In this document: positions 37,601-48,848 of the stretch, one piece after another
How the letters are laid out: each line of letters starts with the position of its first letter
How positions within the stretch are numbered: the stretch's first letter is position 1
Assembly (NCBI GenBank): GCA_030141605.1
Contig: JAQGDQ010000269.1
Coordinates: forward strand, 124,001-188,000
Direction: 5' to 3'
Origin: Tubiluchus corallicola
Taxonomy: Eukaryota; Priapulida; Priapulimorpha; Priapulimorphida; Tubiluchidae
Length of the DNA: 64,000 nt
Translations under genes and position numbers: made by a program
Notes under the pieces: model-generated
What the model was told of the DNA's origin: nothing
What the model saw: the letters and a program-made list of their open reading frames with translations, nothing else
The model's database searches: none

Positions 37601-40600
37601 AATCTTTTAAATTAAAACACTGCAGAGTCGAGTTGAATGAATGATAACAAAATGCCAGTTAAGTTTCATCCAAAAGTAGGTTTGGTCACGTATGTGTATA
37701 TCAATTAAATGTTGCTTAACTACTTTATTGGCAATGATAATCTTTTAGATTAAAACACTGCAGAGTCGAGTTGAATGAATGATAACTAAATGCCAGTTAA
37801 GTTTCATCCAAAAGTAGGTTTGGTCACTCATGTATTTATCAATTAAACATTGCTTAACTTCGAACCTCAGCTGTTTCCTTTACCACCTACATGTAAGGCA
37901 GCTAATTGAAAATTTTTTTGAGAACTGTGTAGAGATAAAAAAATAAGAATGTAAGAATGTACCAATGAACATCACTGTAGTCGCCGTATGGTGCCTTTAA
38001 TCAACGTTTAGGGTCTTTCATTAAAAGCGTTGCAAACTTTTGCAAGTGTGCAAGAGTGCCTATCTTTGTGTTAACCTGAAGTCACCATGAAAGATAATAA
38101 CTGCAGAAAGAACAAGGAAATGTTTACTTTGAGGCCCGAAAAAGCTATTTCCGTAGAAAATTGTTCAAAATAATTGATTAAAACTTGTGCTACACGTCAT
38201 TTAATCACTAAATGTGCGCATTTAAAAACTTTTCAATACCAAAACTGATTTGTCAGGAGTCGATGGAGACAGCATATTCGAAGGCTATGTAACTAAATTT
38301 TAACTCTTTTGTTGTGCTGTTTTGTAGCTGTTTTTCTTATTCATTTAACTACCAGGTTAGCAAACATTTCTTTTTAATTTAAATTATTTGACCTGTGCGA
38401 GATTTGTTGTTAACAAGTTTGACCCATAATGTTTCTTATATATCACTACACTGGAGTACATTTCACTACACTAGGGAACACAACACTAGCCCATACTTGG
38501 AGTAAGTTTATAATAATGTACTGCTACATTATCAAAATAATATAAACATCGAATTTGATTTTTCAAACAAATTCTTTGTTGAACAGGCTATGGCGGCCGT
38601 AGAAGTTACGGGAGTGGATACCGTGACGGGGGAGATGACAGGGGTTACGGAGGCAGGCGTAGCTACGACAGGGCTGGTAGCGAAGGACGAGATGGGTATA
38701 ATCGACCTGTTGATGAAGGTGAGGTCTTCCCAAATGCTGTATAATCGGTCTGAATATCATTTGCATTACAGTAAGTGCCGCTTAATTGACTCAAAAACGC
38801 CTGGTACTGGACACTTCTATTCAAACGTACATAAAATCTGTCGGTAAATGACTCAAATAACTCCGCATAATTGACTCAATATTTTTCCTTCATGCACTTA
38901 AAATAACACATTTGTGTGTGCCCAAAGAGCTTTCCTACTTTTATATCATCTTTACTTGGCTTTTGCTCACTATGATAAATGTAGAAACAATCATGTTAAG
39001 TACCAAGCTAAACATTTAATCACTTGTTTGGCAGTTTCCTTTTGAAGCTGTCATTGCAAATCACGCTTTCAGGCTTAATTAGTTAACAGTCAAAGATGCA
39101 GGTACAGTAATCAGCCAGTATTCTTTGTGACTTACAAGACAAAACATCGTACAGCAAATAAGGTCATAGAGTTGAGAATTTGAAAAATGGAGCATAAACA
39201 TAAAAGATCTAACGGTTAAGAGGAAACTAAAATTTTAGAGCAGTATGATAAACTTCCAAAGATGGAGCAGAGGAGTGCAGCAGAGCAGTTAAAAATTTCC
39301 TAAAGTAGTGAGCTGTCAGCAAGCCAAAATGAGAATCTAGCATCTGAGAGGCAATGCACAGGAAAAGACTGAAGTGGAGTCAGCGTTAAAACTGTCTGTG
39401 GTTTACAAACGCAAGAGACTTACACTAATTCACTTACATATAAATTAATATTTTAAAATACTTCTTTAAAAAAAATTCAACTGCACAAAGGAATTTAGGC
39501 ATTGCTTTGTTTCTTCATTAAATTCATTAAAAACATCTGCAATGCATGCTAAGCTGATTGCTCATACTTTACAGGGTCAAGACACTTCAGTCCCAAAGTG
39601 AGTCTATTAAGCGGCGCCTATTGTATTTGTGTATTTTAATTTTCGTTTATAGTTTATTGTTAAGAATTCAACCTTTGATTAGCTCGAAGACTTGTCAAAG
39701 CTTGTCATGGCACTGAAGCAATTGAAGTTTTTTTGGACTTAAAAATATTTGTTTCTGGCTGTAACATTCGACCGACTATATCGTTTTTTCTGGGTTTTTT
39801 GCACGAATGGGACTTGTGTGCAAAAAGTGCAGTGCTGTAATGTGTGACTACCAAAACTTTCTGGGTACCAAAACTGCCTACAAATTTCTGGGTCTTCTGC
39901 ACAGTGATGTGGTAGGATGGTGAATTTCTTACTGCATTTGTACTGTTAGGTGCCATCCACATATAACGATATCAAGTTTTCAGTGAATTTCGAGGACCTG
40001 CCCACCTTGCATTATAATGGCATTATTATATGCCACACCACCTACCTACCCCTTATACTGATATCGATATCACATCGATGTAGTTTTTTATACATTTTAT
40101 TCTTTGTCCTCCCAAGGACAGGCAATAACATCACTTGTGTTAATTAATGGAAAACCATCAGTGGATCCTACTGGCATTGGCATTGGACGCTGTGACAATG
40201 TCTATTCACTCAGTCAGGTAAGTGAAGTCAGATAACGATACCATGACTAAATCACCTACCACGCATTATAATTGCGTTATCACATCTCCTGCCACATGCC
40301 TACTTTAAACTTGATGTTGTTATCTTTGGATGGCCCCTTAGGGTGAGTTACTTGTTTTTTAAGTTTACGATTACACTGTAAGTTATATTAAACGTACATT
40401 ATATTGAACGTAGCTCCTGCTGAAAGACCACGCTTAGCATTGCAACCTAGATCAACTAATAAAGTGGAAGAGGACAGCATAGCTTCGACAAAGGCACAGC
40501 AGTCAATATTTGGTGGAGCGAAGCCAGTCGATACACTAGCTAAAGAACTTGCGATAGAAGTTAAGCTTCAAAAGGACAAGGATGCCTTAGCTGCTGAGAA

Positions 40601-43600
40601 AAAGTCGACTCGAAGTGCGGAATCAAAATCAGCCAAGTACGACTCAAAAGTTATTACTACATGCAGTTGCACAGAATTTCATAAAACGTAGTAGCTTGCA
40701 CTTAGTTTTTAACTTTTAATTAAAATATTGTGAAGCAGTCTATGTGAAGTTGACAATAACTAGCTTCGAATTAAATCTTTTGTGCAAAAAACTACTACCT
40801 GTTGGCTTTGAAAAACATTATTTTGTTAACTGAAAAGTGGAACTATTTAGGAAAGATGCGTACCTAACTATTGCTTAGAGCCATTTACAAGTAAATCTTT
40901 TGTGATTGCACAACGCTGTCAACACTTATCACAATTACTGATGCTATATTAACGTTTAGAAGGAAGGATACAGTCACTTACAGCTCTAATTGTCGATTGT
41001 ACTTTCAATCGAGTCCAGCCCTGAATTTAGTAGAAAAAAACAGATAGCTATCCATGTGTTAGTAAATTATGCGGCTGATCTTTCGGTATTAATTTTTAGT
41101 ATATTCGGTGATGCCAAACCGGTGGACACATTATCTAGGGAGCGAGCAATAGAGGAACGCCTAGCACGCGAAAAACAAGAATTAGCCGCTGAAGTGGAAA
41201 AAAGTAGCTCAGAAACACGTGATGTTAGACTTAGGTTTGTGTCTAGTATATGGTTCAAATCTTGGCTATGTCGTATTATATTAAGAATCTGATTTTTAAA
41301 TTCGAAGTTTGTTAGATTTGTGGTCGCTGCTCACTGTGATAAATACAGGTTTTTGTTCTATGACTTACACTTATTGAGTGTCATCAATAAGTACGCTTAT
41401 TCTCTGTTGATGCAAACGTATCTTAAGCAGAGAAATCAATGCAAAAAAGCTTGAAGGCATTATTTAACCCTCGAAAGCCATAAAACTGATTTTCATTCAT
41501 TTTTTTAAAACATCAAGTCCGCGATAGTTTTCTTTTTGGGGAGGGGGAAGTAAGTTTGCTTTTATTGAGTGTTACTGTTGCAGTGAGACCACTATCAGTG
41601 CTTTAGAAAAATGCTCGTCCCAAGGTGTAAGGCATAAGCAGTCGCAGTGTAGCGGTCAGCTATGGCATTACAAACAGCAAACAGTTAACAGCAAACAGTT
41701 ATAACACACAATGTATAATTAATATTTTATTATACAATATTTCTAAAAAATGTATCGTTCTAAGCAGTTATTCAGGTTGTTAGGCTAAATGCTGATACTT
41801 ATTTTATACAAAACATCTGTAGTGGAACTTGAGCATATGCTTCAACTTTTTGTTATACATGTACGTAATGTAATTGACAATAATAAATTGAGTCCCGTAG
41901 AAGCGGCTTCAAAACAGTTTATTAACATTTTGTAGGCTTAGAGGTCTGTACAACATACGTTAACATTTTTTCAATGCATTTTTATTATTACACTAAGAAT
42001 TCCTAGTTATTATTAAACAAAAGAGACTTATAAATTAAATAACTTACCTTTTTCTGGCATATTTCGAATTGGCGTAAAGGTCGCCATGTTTCGCATCTTT
42101 GGTGCGAGTGAGTAAGAATGATGTATGTAGCGCAAAAAGCGTCTTTGGTTACCGGTGTTTGTTTATGGATCTTTGGTGACCTCGCGCAATGAAAAATGAC
42201 GCTTCTTCAAATTTAATACTGCTAGCAACAAATCTATTACAGTAAGTTTACAATAAAATAAATTGAGTATTCGTGATGACAGTAGGATTTTAAGTTGTAT
42301 AAGCTTATATCGTAGTGAGAGTTTAATTTGACTGTAATAAGAACTTGCCTTTATTAAAGGCATGGTTTGTACTCTCTGCAACTGTTCATCTATGTTTTGC
42401 TTGCAGTCAAAGTCGGTACAGTTCAGAATACGATGACGACCGATCACGACACTCCTCAGACAGGGATTACGATGACCGACCTGGAACCACGCGACATCGA
42501 CCGCCCAGTGGTGGTCGAGGAGGAAGGAGAGACTCCGCTGGCAAGCTGGGTGATTCGAGTGACGACTCGCGAGATCGCAGGCTAAGTCAAGAAAGACCTG
42601 AACGACAATCTAGTGGGGAAAGGCGCCTCAGTGCAGATGCACGGGATAGTAGACGGTATAGCGAAGATGGATACCCATCTAATGACACTCAAACAGGTGA
42701 TTTCTTGAAAATGTTCTGTTTGTTTTTTCACTTGTAAGAAACTACAATTATTTTTAGACATTCTTATTTTAAAAATGGTTGTTGCTTTAAATAGAAATAA
42801 GTTGTTAAAATAGCAACTTGTTTAATATAATAATTTTATCCATTTTAGGATATATAAATATAAGCCACCAGCTAGAATAAATTTCACGACTCCACACAAA
42901 CACAGCAAACATTTCATTAAATTTCCACATTTTTCGTTAAATGCAGAAATGAACGTTAATATAACAATTTTATCCATTTTACAGAGATATAAATATATGC
43001 CTTCAGCTAAAATTTGCACAGCTCCACCAAAACACTCAAATGTTTCATTAAATTTCCACACTTTTCATACTTTTCATTAAATGTGGAAACGGGCTGTATG
43101 TGTCCACCTGATTCTTTTGCTGATTTTTTTTTCCTGATATCAAAAATTTCACGGCTCCACCTAAAACTCATTTACGACATCCATGTGCCATGCATTTCTG
43201 GAAAGCTAGAATATTTGCATGCAAAACATGGGCGCCTAGCTTAAATTATTGAAACAAAAAAAACCTGTGACAAATTTTTCAATTTATTTATATGACTGGT
43301 AAATAACGAGCTCACAGATTTCTTTTTGTTGCTATATAGTTTTTGTTTGTAGTTTTGCTGTTTATGTGCTGAAAACTATTGCTGCTGACTAAGTAGTGTT
43401 AAAGGTCAAATGCAGCACACTTTATGAAGTTTCAGTTTTACACAAAAACAGAAAGAAAAAGCTCTAACTAACATTTTCTGATAGTTTATGTATGAGGAAA
43501 TCGCGTGTGAAGGTGTCATTTCCGAAGAAAGTCTGGAAGTTGATTTCGCAGGTTTCGCTCGTTGGATGACACCCGCGAAAACACGCCTTAGTTATGGCAG

Positions 43601-46600
43601 TGTTAACGTTTCGTTATCACGTATCGCATTTCAGTGTGTTTACAAATTCACAAACAAAGCATTGTTTACAAATTCAACGTAACAGAAATGACTCAATGTC
43701 CAAGGAAGCTGTTGCTAGCACACAGTTTCTAGGAAAGTTGTTGCCAGCACACGGTATCCAAAGAAACTGTTGCTAGCACATGGTGTGCAAGGAAGCTTTT
43801 GCTAGTACACAGTGTCCAAGGAAGCTGTTGCTAGCACATGGTGTCCAAGATAGCTGTTGCTATAACACGGTGTCCAAGGTAGCTGTTTGCTAGCACGCGT
43901 TGTCCAAGGAAGCTGTTGCTAGCACGCGGTGTCCAAGGAAGCTGTTGCTAGCACACAGTATCCAAGGAAGCTTTTGCTAGCACATGGTGTCCAAGGTAGC
44001 TGTTGCTAGCACGCGGTGTCCAAGGAAGCTGTTGCTAGCACACAGTGTCCAAGGAAGCTTTTGCTAGCATGCGGTGTCCAAGGTAGCTGTTGCTATAACA
44101 CGGTGTCCAAGGTAGCTGTTGCTAGCATGTTGTGTCCAAGGAAGCTCTTGCTAGCATGCAGTGTCCAAGGAAGCTGTTGCTAGCATGCGGTGTCCAAGGA
44201 AGCTGTTGCTAGCACACGGTGTCCAAAAATGCTATTGCTAACACACGGTGTGCAAGGAAGCGTTTTGCTAGCACATGCTGTCCAAGAAAGCTGTTGCTAG
44301 GACATTTGTGAAGTTTCGCTAGCAAAATCGAACAAAATGTTTTGGCAAAAAATGCAACTTCAAAGCCTAATTTTGTTAGTAAGGAAGACATGAAATTTAA
44401 TAAAATTGCTGTCAAATTTTAAGTTACGGTTACCTCTTTTTACTAAACAAAACTTTTAATGGGATTATGTGAATTTTCTAATTTTGTTACTATTACTGTA
44501 TGCTGAATGTGTGTCTTAAACTATAACTTCATCTGGGCATAATGTGTGATCCTTAATGATGCATATTGACTGTTTCCATGTGTCCGTGAGCACTATGCAT
44601 TATACTGTTAGACAGAAAAGGAAGCACAGGTTTTGTCTGCACAATATTTTGCAGAGGACAGAACGATACGGCACATATCATCACTTAGCGAAAAAAACTA
44701 CATTTATATGCACTATGCGTAACTATATGCTTCTACCACATACCAAACACTCAAATAAAAAAAATATTTGTGTACAGGTATTAAAACTACCAAAACTCGC
44801 CTAACTAGAATTTCCAGAAAGCTAATCAGCGATAATGGTAACTGGAAACTTGAAAACTTTGCTATTCTCACATGGGCAATGATGGTTTCCCATCTGGATA
44901 TTGCTGCATGAAGCGTATTCGGCATCGATCACGTTCGAATGAATACGGTTCACGTATACATAGAGTCATACCATTAGGCACTCTGCTAGTCCGCAAACAT
45001 TATTGCAAAAATTATTAGGTATTTATTTTACTTTAGCTATTTTTGCAAATAGATAAAGACACATCAAGAAAAGAAGCCAGGCAGCCATCTGACGAACCAC
45101 TAAAAGTAATTCCTGCTCCACCTCCAAAAGAAAATGTGTGGGCAAAGCGAGCACAGCAGCAAACACCAAAAGATAATGAAGAAGCAACTTATGACAAATA
45201 TTCAAAATATAACGTAGAGCAAGAAGAAATAGTAAGTCACTTAAATGTATTTGCCTTAGTTTAATGTGCAAAGTGATACAAACAATTGCTTTATAATTGT
45301 ACAGAAAAAGTAGTTTTTAAAAGTTTATACCTTGAAAACAGGGGCGTAGCTAGCTTCTAAAGTAAGGGTAGTAAACAAATGTATAAAAAAGGCGCCATGA
45401 TACATAGCAAACAATTTTTATACATTTTAATTTTTTGTTTAAAATCAAAACATGAGGAAGATACAGTTTTAAAGGAAGTACATAATAGTTATTTTGTATT
45501 TAAAATTAAAAGTTAGTGTAAGAAGTTTTACATAGTGCAGTTTCTTCTCCGTGTGTTTCTCCATGGCACTCCTTCACAGAAAAAATTGATGATAGTGTGT
45601 TGTTTTGCTAAACAGTCTTAACAACAGACATGATATAACACCCTCATAATAAAACGTAAAGACACTGAAACTTGCCTTTGCAGTCTATAGTTGACCATAC
45701 GCCTATTGCTAGACAATTGTGTGACAAAAATATATTATAGCGAGATTTGGGGCAATTTGATCCTGGGTTCAATCAGTCAACCTTGACAAATGAGTTGTGT
45801 AAGTGCATGCCCATTTCAAAACCACTGTGAGGCAGGTTGGTCAAATAAACCAAGATTGTTGAAAAGACGTCAATTTTGAAAAATATGCTCGGGGCGGTTG
45901 TTCCCCTTACTCTCCTGTATTGGCTACGTCAGCCCTTGAAAAGCAGAAGCAAAAACACTAACTATAATGCAGTTGTATTTTGTGTGAAGTCATGTGGTCT
46001 TTTAATTAGCAAAGCGAAATTCAGTGAGGTTTTGTGTATCAACATGATAACTTTTTTAAATTTGTTTTTATGTAAGTGCTTGTTTTGCTGCACCAATTTT
46101 AATTTAATGTGATTCTGAGTATCGGACAATGCAGAATAAAAATCAAATTTACTGACGTTCACCTACCATTATTTAGAATAATGCGAATTGGACAACATTG
46201 TTTGCGTTCACAGGTTAGCGAACAGCAAGGGTCTCGGGAGCGATCGTCAAGTCAGTATTCATCATCAGGTGAAGAGCGGATGAGTGACACACGGTCACGG
46301 GGCCAACGCCCTCCAGCTGGACCTTACAGAAGCCAGAGAGACATAGGTATGCCCTAAGGATGTTAACGATAACGATATGTTTCGATAATTGTGTTTTTAT
46401 CATTATCGTATCGATATTATTCAAAGGATATCGTTACAGTAACTATGCAAAGAAGTGGATCAAAAGAATTATTTAAAATTATAAGCTTGTGAAATCATTT
46501 TCTTGTACTTTTGCCTGGCAATAATGGCTATCTTCATTCTGAAGCATACTGACAAAGTATAGAGACCTCTTTTAACACTTTGATACTGACTCGCAGATGC

Positions 46601-48848
46601 CAGATGCTGATGCGCAGATTCAAAATACACTGTACTGTATTTTTAGTGTCACTCTTTTGGTCATGTAAAGCTCTCATCGATAAACATTTACTATGACAAC
46701 CAAACTTGTGTTTCATAGGTGTTATTGCCTAAATTGCCTAATTTCGTTATCGTTTTTATCGTTTGAAATAATTAATCGCATCGTGTGAAAATAGATTATT
46801 GTATCGTTGGAAAAGGTATCGTATTGCCAAATTTGTATCGTTTAATATCCCTAGTAAACACTAAACGAAAGGTGAAAATGTTGTGTGAATTAGCAATCTA
46901 CTAATGCCATTTCATCTGTGTTGTTAATTCTTGTATTAAGTCAATACATGGTTGGACTTGTGGTTTCAATTTTCTTCACAATTCGTATGTGAAATGAAGG
47001 GTCTTGATCTAGCATCATTCTTCTCATTAATGAGTCGGGGCTTGTTTGAGCTACTAGGAGGAACAGAAAGCGTCGAAACATTTTCTGAGTTTTTACTGCT
47101 GTTTTTTTCTCAAAATTTATTTTTATTATTTTGAGATATGAAAATCTGATCTCAAGTGTGGAATGTTTAGCTACTCTTAAATCTGTTTAGTTTTTTTTTG
47201 AGAGGTATGCAGATTCCCACAGTCAACATTTTTCAGAACTCGTCCTCCATTTTTTCGGCACCAATGTCTGACGCAGCACCAGTGTCTGAGGTTGTAGGTT
47301 TACTTTACTGCTGGGTGCAGATGCCGCTAGTGAAGAGCATCTTTTGACAAATTGTTGCACGACAGCAACTATCGATAGTCACTATTGTATCATTGCAAAT
47401 TAAATTTTCGTTTTGTTTTGATTCATTCACTTCTTGTGACAGGTTTGTGCTTGAATGTGATTCCTTCTTTTTCAGATGACCAAAATTGGGGTGGACGCCG
47501 CGATCAAGTCGGACGCCGACCAAGGGAAGCAGATCGACAAGGTGACAGAAGTGGAGGAAGAGGAGGAGCTTGGAGGTAAGAATAGCATTATTTTATCGAC
47601 AGTGTTATCTTTGAATACTTACTTACCATATTTCTTGCCATGTAAGACACACCCGGACCTCTATTATGATGCGCGAAATTAAAAGTTGGACCTAATGTTG
47701 TTTTTTTGATTATATTGGCGAAATTTTTTAATAGTCGTATGTCATGATTTCTGTCAACTTGGTTTTTGATTTCAATATAAAATAGTTTCTTCTTGCGGCG
47801 CAGTACAGTGGTCAGCAGATGACGAAAGTCAAAAGTGAACATCTTGCTGTACAGCAGCTGCCTGCAAACTCTCATGTTGTGCTGACATGCTCAAACTTGC
47901 TGCATGTGTGTTTTTAAAGAAATGGTGGTAGCAGGTTCATATTGATGCTTTATAAAGTTTTCATGTTTAGTTGTGTTTAATAACATTTATAATTTAGTGG
48001 ACGTGGTGCTGCTTATCGGCGCGATGATCGCCGAGATGAAAACGTTCCTCGCGATTATGCGGAGAGACCCAGACCATCAGAAGAAAGTAGCAAACCGAGA
48101 AACCGTGGCTGGGAGAAACAACCTCCAAAATATATACAACAGGACCCACCAGTAAGTCTGCACAAGTTTGCTTACGTTCAATTTTGCACAAGATTAGGTA
48201 AGTAAGTAAGGTAGCTTGTGAGAGACTCAGGAGATAAGTGATGGTTCGACTTGCCCATATAACAATTTAAAATACAAAAAGTGCAAAATGCATTTGAAAT
48301 AATTTTCAACAAAAAACATAAATCGCGGACGAAGCACTTTCAAACACGAAAATCATTTAACTCCACCTTCAACAATTTCAGTTAAAATTTAGCATGGACT
48401 GGGAACAGAGTTCTATATTAGCCACCCCTGCTTTGGGTGCCACCGAGCGATCTCAGTAATAGATTACTAATCAAACATAATCAGTAATTGCGATTACTTG
48501 AAATCAGCGGTATCACCCACCACTGATGCTGATGAGTATAATATTTCTTTTGCTATTAAATAGATGCGATAAAATTGTTTAAGTAAATATATTCTACTCT
48601 GTAAACTGTTGATCGAGGGTTTAATTTCACTCAGGGATCTGCTGTTTTCCTCATATAATGTTGCTGTCAAGCAAAATTAATTTTTATGTAAACAGCCTAT
48701 CTCCATATAATAGCCATATTAATGTTTGGCTTTGAGAACTCAAATTTCTTGCACTCTAGATTGTAATTTGATGTATTTTGACTTACAGGACTGGACTTCG
48801 TCAAATAAATTTCAGCAATTAGAAGATGAGGATCTTGACGAAGAGTGA
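34617..48848 (+). CDS. EIF4B: Eukaryotic translation initiation factor 4B
   Basis: RNA-binding cofactor that stimulates the eIF4A helicase during 40S recruitment. Fourteen coding exons: 34617-34767, 35325-35490, 35973-36089, 36191-36356, 36922-37248, 38587-38718, 40414-40636, 41100-41234, 42407-42696, 45053-45231, 46214-46346, 47476-47575, 47998-48151 and 48789-48848. Phases agree throughout, giving about 777 residues plus a short N-terminus not firmly placed; human is about 611. In order: [19 protein letters not shown] and SSWADE; an RRM with RNP2 AFLGNLPYD and RNP1 [11 protein letters not shown]; a long GYGGDR repeat (DRYG region, self-association and eIF3 contact in mammals); two IFG-AKPVDT modules; an Arg/Ser-rich block; [20 protein letters not shown]; an RG-rich segment; and an acidic C-terminus [13 protein letters not shown]. 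The second IFG-AKPVDT module is unusual. Confidence 0.95.
35325..36356 (+). CDS. EIF4B: eIF4B RRM exons
   Basis: Three exons (35325-35490, 35973-36089, 36191-36356) encode [20 protein letters not shown] followed by the RNA-recognition motif. RNP2 is [11 protein letters not shown] and RNP1 is [11 protein letters not shown], each with the aromatic residues that stack on RNA. The domain ends with [11 protein letters not shown]. The RRM is interrupted by introns after NLR and after NEE. Confidence 0.95.
36922..37248 (+). CDS. EIF4B: eIF4B DRYG/GYGGDR-repeat exon
   Basis: About 108 residues made of [12 protein letters not shown] and SYGGDR repeats, equivalent to the DRYG region of vertebrate eIF4B. 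At DNA level it is an imperfect minisatellite. The donor, G then GTACTT, is weak, and a large palindrome starts about 50 bases after it. Reading through would add about 37 residues before a stop. The next exon (38587-38718) continues the same repeat in phase, which supports splicing here. Confidence 0.85.
37300..37584. repeat. Nested palindrome (foldback element) in eIF4B intron
   Basis: An 80-base left arm (37300-37382) is nearly perfectly complementary to 37503-37584. The loop between them holds AT runs and a third, smaller inverted pair: GCTACAAACAGCGACAT at 37397-37413 and its complement at 37440-37456. The core GCTACATACAACGACATTAA...GATTGCTGG therefore occurs three times, once in one direction and twice in the other. 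It looks like a foldback transposon that duplicated itself. Confidence 0.9.
37588..37862. repeat. 138-bp tandem duplication
   Basis: Two adjacent copies starting at about 37588 and 37726, each containing TTGGCAATGATAATCTTTTA and CAAAAGTAGGTTTGGTCAC. They differ at only a handful of bases, so the duplication is fairly recent. It directly follows the nested palindrome. Confidence 0.9.
38769..39623 (+). mobile_element. pogo/Tigger-like DNA transposon remnant
   Basis: TA flanks both sides. Ends are CAGTAAGTGCCGCTTAATTG and, inverted, CAATAGGCGCCGCTTAATAG. Inside, around 39200-39400, shifted frames give pieces like [23 protein letters not shown] and [13 protein letters not shown], resembling the N-terminal helix-turn-helix (Psq/CENP-B type) of pogo transposases. 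The rest of the transposase is deleted. It lies in the eIF4B intron after exon 38587-38718. Confidence 0.75.
39949..40337. mobile_element. PIF/Harbinger-like MITE
   Basis: Terminal inverted repeats GGTGCCATCCACATATAACG and GGGGCCATCCAAAGATAACA (the latter on the minus strand), both continuing with ATCAAGTTT. TTA on both sides is a 3-bp target duplication. This combination fits PIF/Harbinger. A second inner pair of ACCACCTACC/ATCACCTACCAC and ATTATAATGGC/ATTATAATTGC blocks is present. In an eIF4B intron, ending 76 bases before exon 40414. Confidence 0.7.
40414..40636 (+). CDS. EIF4B: eIF4B exon with first [10 protein letters not shown] module
   Basis: Encodes [14 protein letters not shown], then [19 protein letters not shown] and a Lys/Glu-rich helix ending [10 protein letters not shown], the conserved eIF4B segment after the DRYG region. 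The donor (GTACGA) was chosen because phase 2 there matches the next exon exactly. Confidence 0.88.
41100..41234 (+). CDS. EIF4B: eIF4B exon with second [10 protein letters not shown] module (duplication)
   Basis: After a TTTTTAG acceptor the exon reads [20 protein letters not shown], then [18 protein letters not shown]. It repeats the module of the previous exon at about 60% identity over 35 residues and ends at GTTTGT in the phase of the next exon. Human eIF4B has only one such motif. Both copies are intact, so they are either used in series or alternatively spliced. Confidence 0.88.
41935..42345 (+). repeat. Inverted copy of the LZTFL1 5' region inside an eIF4B intron
   Basis: Counterpart of 26255-26700, on the opposite strand. 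Shared blocks in order: TTCTGGCATAT-like, AAAGCGTCTTTGGTTAC, TTTGGTGACCTCGCGCAA, TTCTTCAAATTTAATAC, GTAAGTTTA and AGTAGGATTTTAAG. At the place of the candidate LZTFL1 start AAAAATGGCAG, this copy has AAAAATGACGC. It ends about 60 bases before eIF4B exon 42407-42696. Confidence 0.6.
43697..44312. repeat. 29-bp minisatellite, about 21 copies
   Basis: Unit approximately TGTCCAAGGAAGCTGTTGCT followed by AGCACACGG. Many copies contain GCTAGC palindromes. Variants include CACAG, CATGG and CATGC at the 3' side and AAGCTTTTGC in the middle. It lies in the eIF4B intron between exons 42407-42696 and 45053-45231. Confidence 0.95.
45339..45934. mobile_element. hAT-like element, GGCGTAGC family, copy 3
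   Basis: The left end is CAGGGGCGTAGCTAGC; the right end is GGCTACGTCAGCC. It is flanked by a perfect 8-bp duplication, CTTGAAAA. The interior is homologous to 23626-24044 in the same direction but about 180 bases longer. Found in the eIF4B intron after exon 45053-45231. Confidence 0.8.
46355..46853. mobile_element. hAT-like MITE next to an eIF4B splice donor
   Basis: The ends TAAGGATGTTAACGATAAC and, inverted, TAGGGATATTAAACGATAC match at about 14 of 18 positions. Subterminal CGATA/TATCG motifs recur inside. Flanks GTATGCCC and GTAAACAC agree weakly as an 8-bp duplication. The left flank is itself the 5' splice site of exon 46214-46346. Confidence 0.6.

Noticed and set aside
48420-48530. 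Complete hAT element suggested by CAGTGGTGGGTGATACC (minus strand)
   Set aside because: Only one end is visible; no matching left end or duplication was found.
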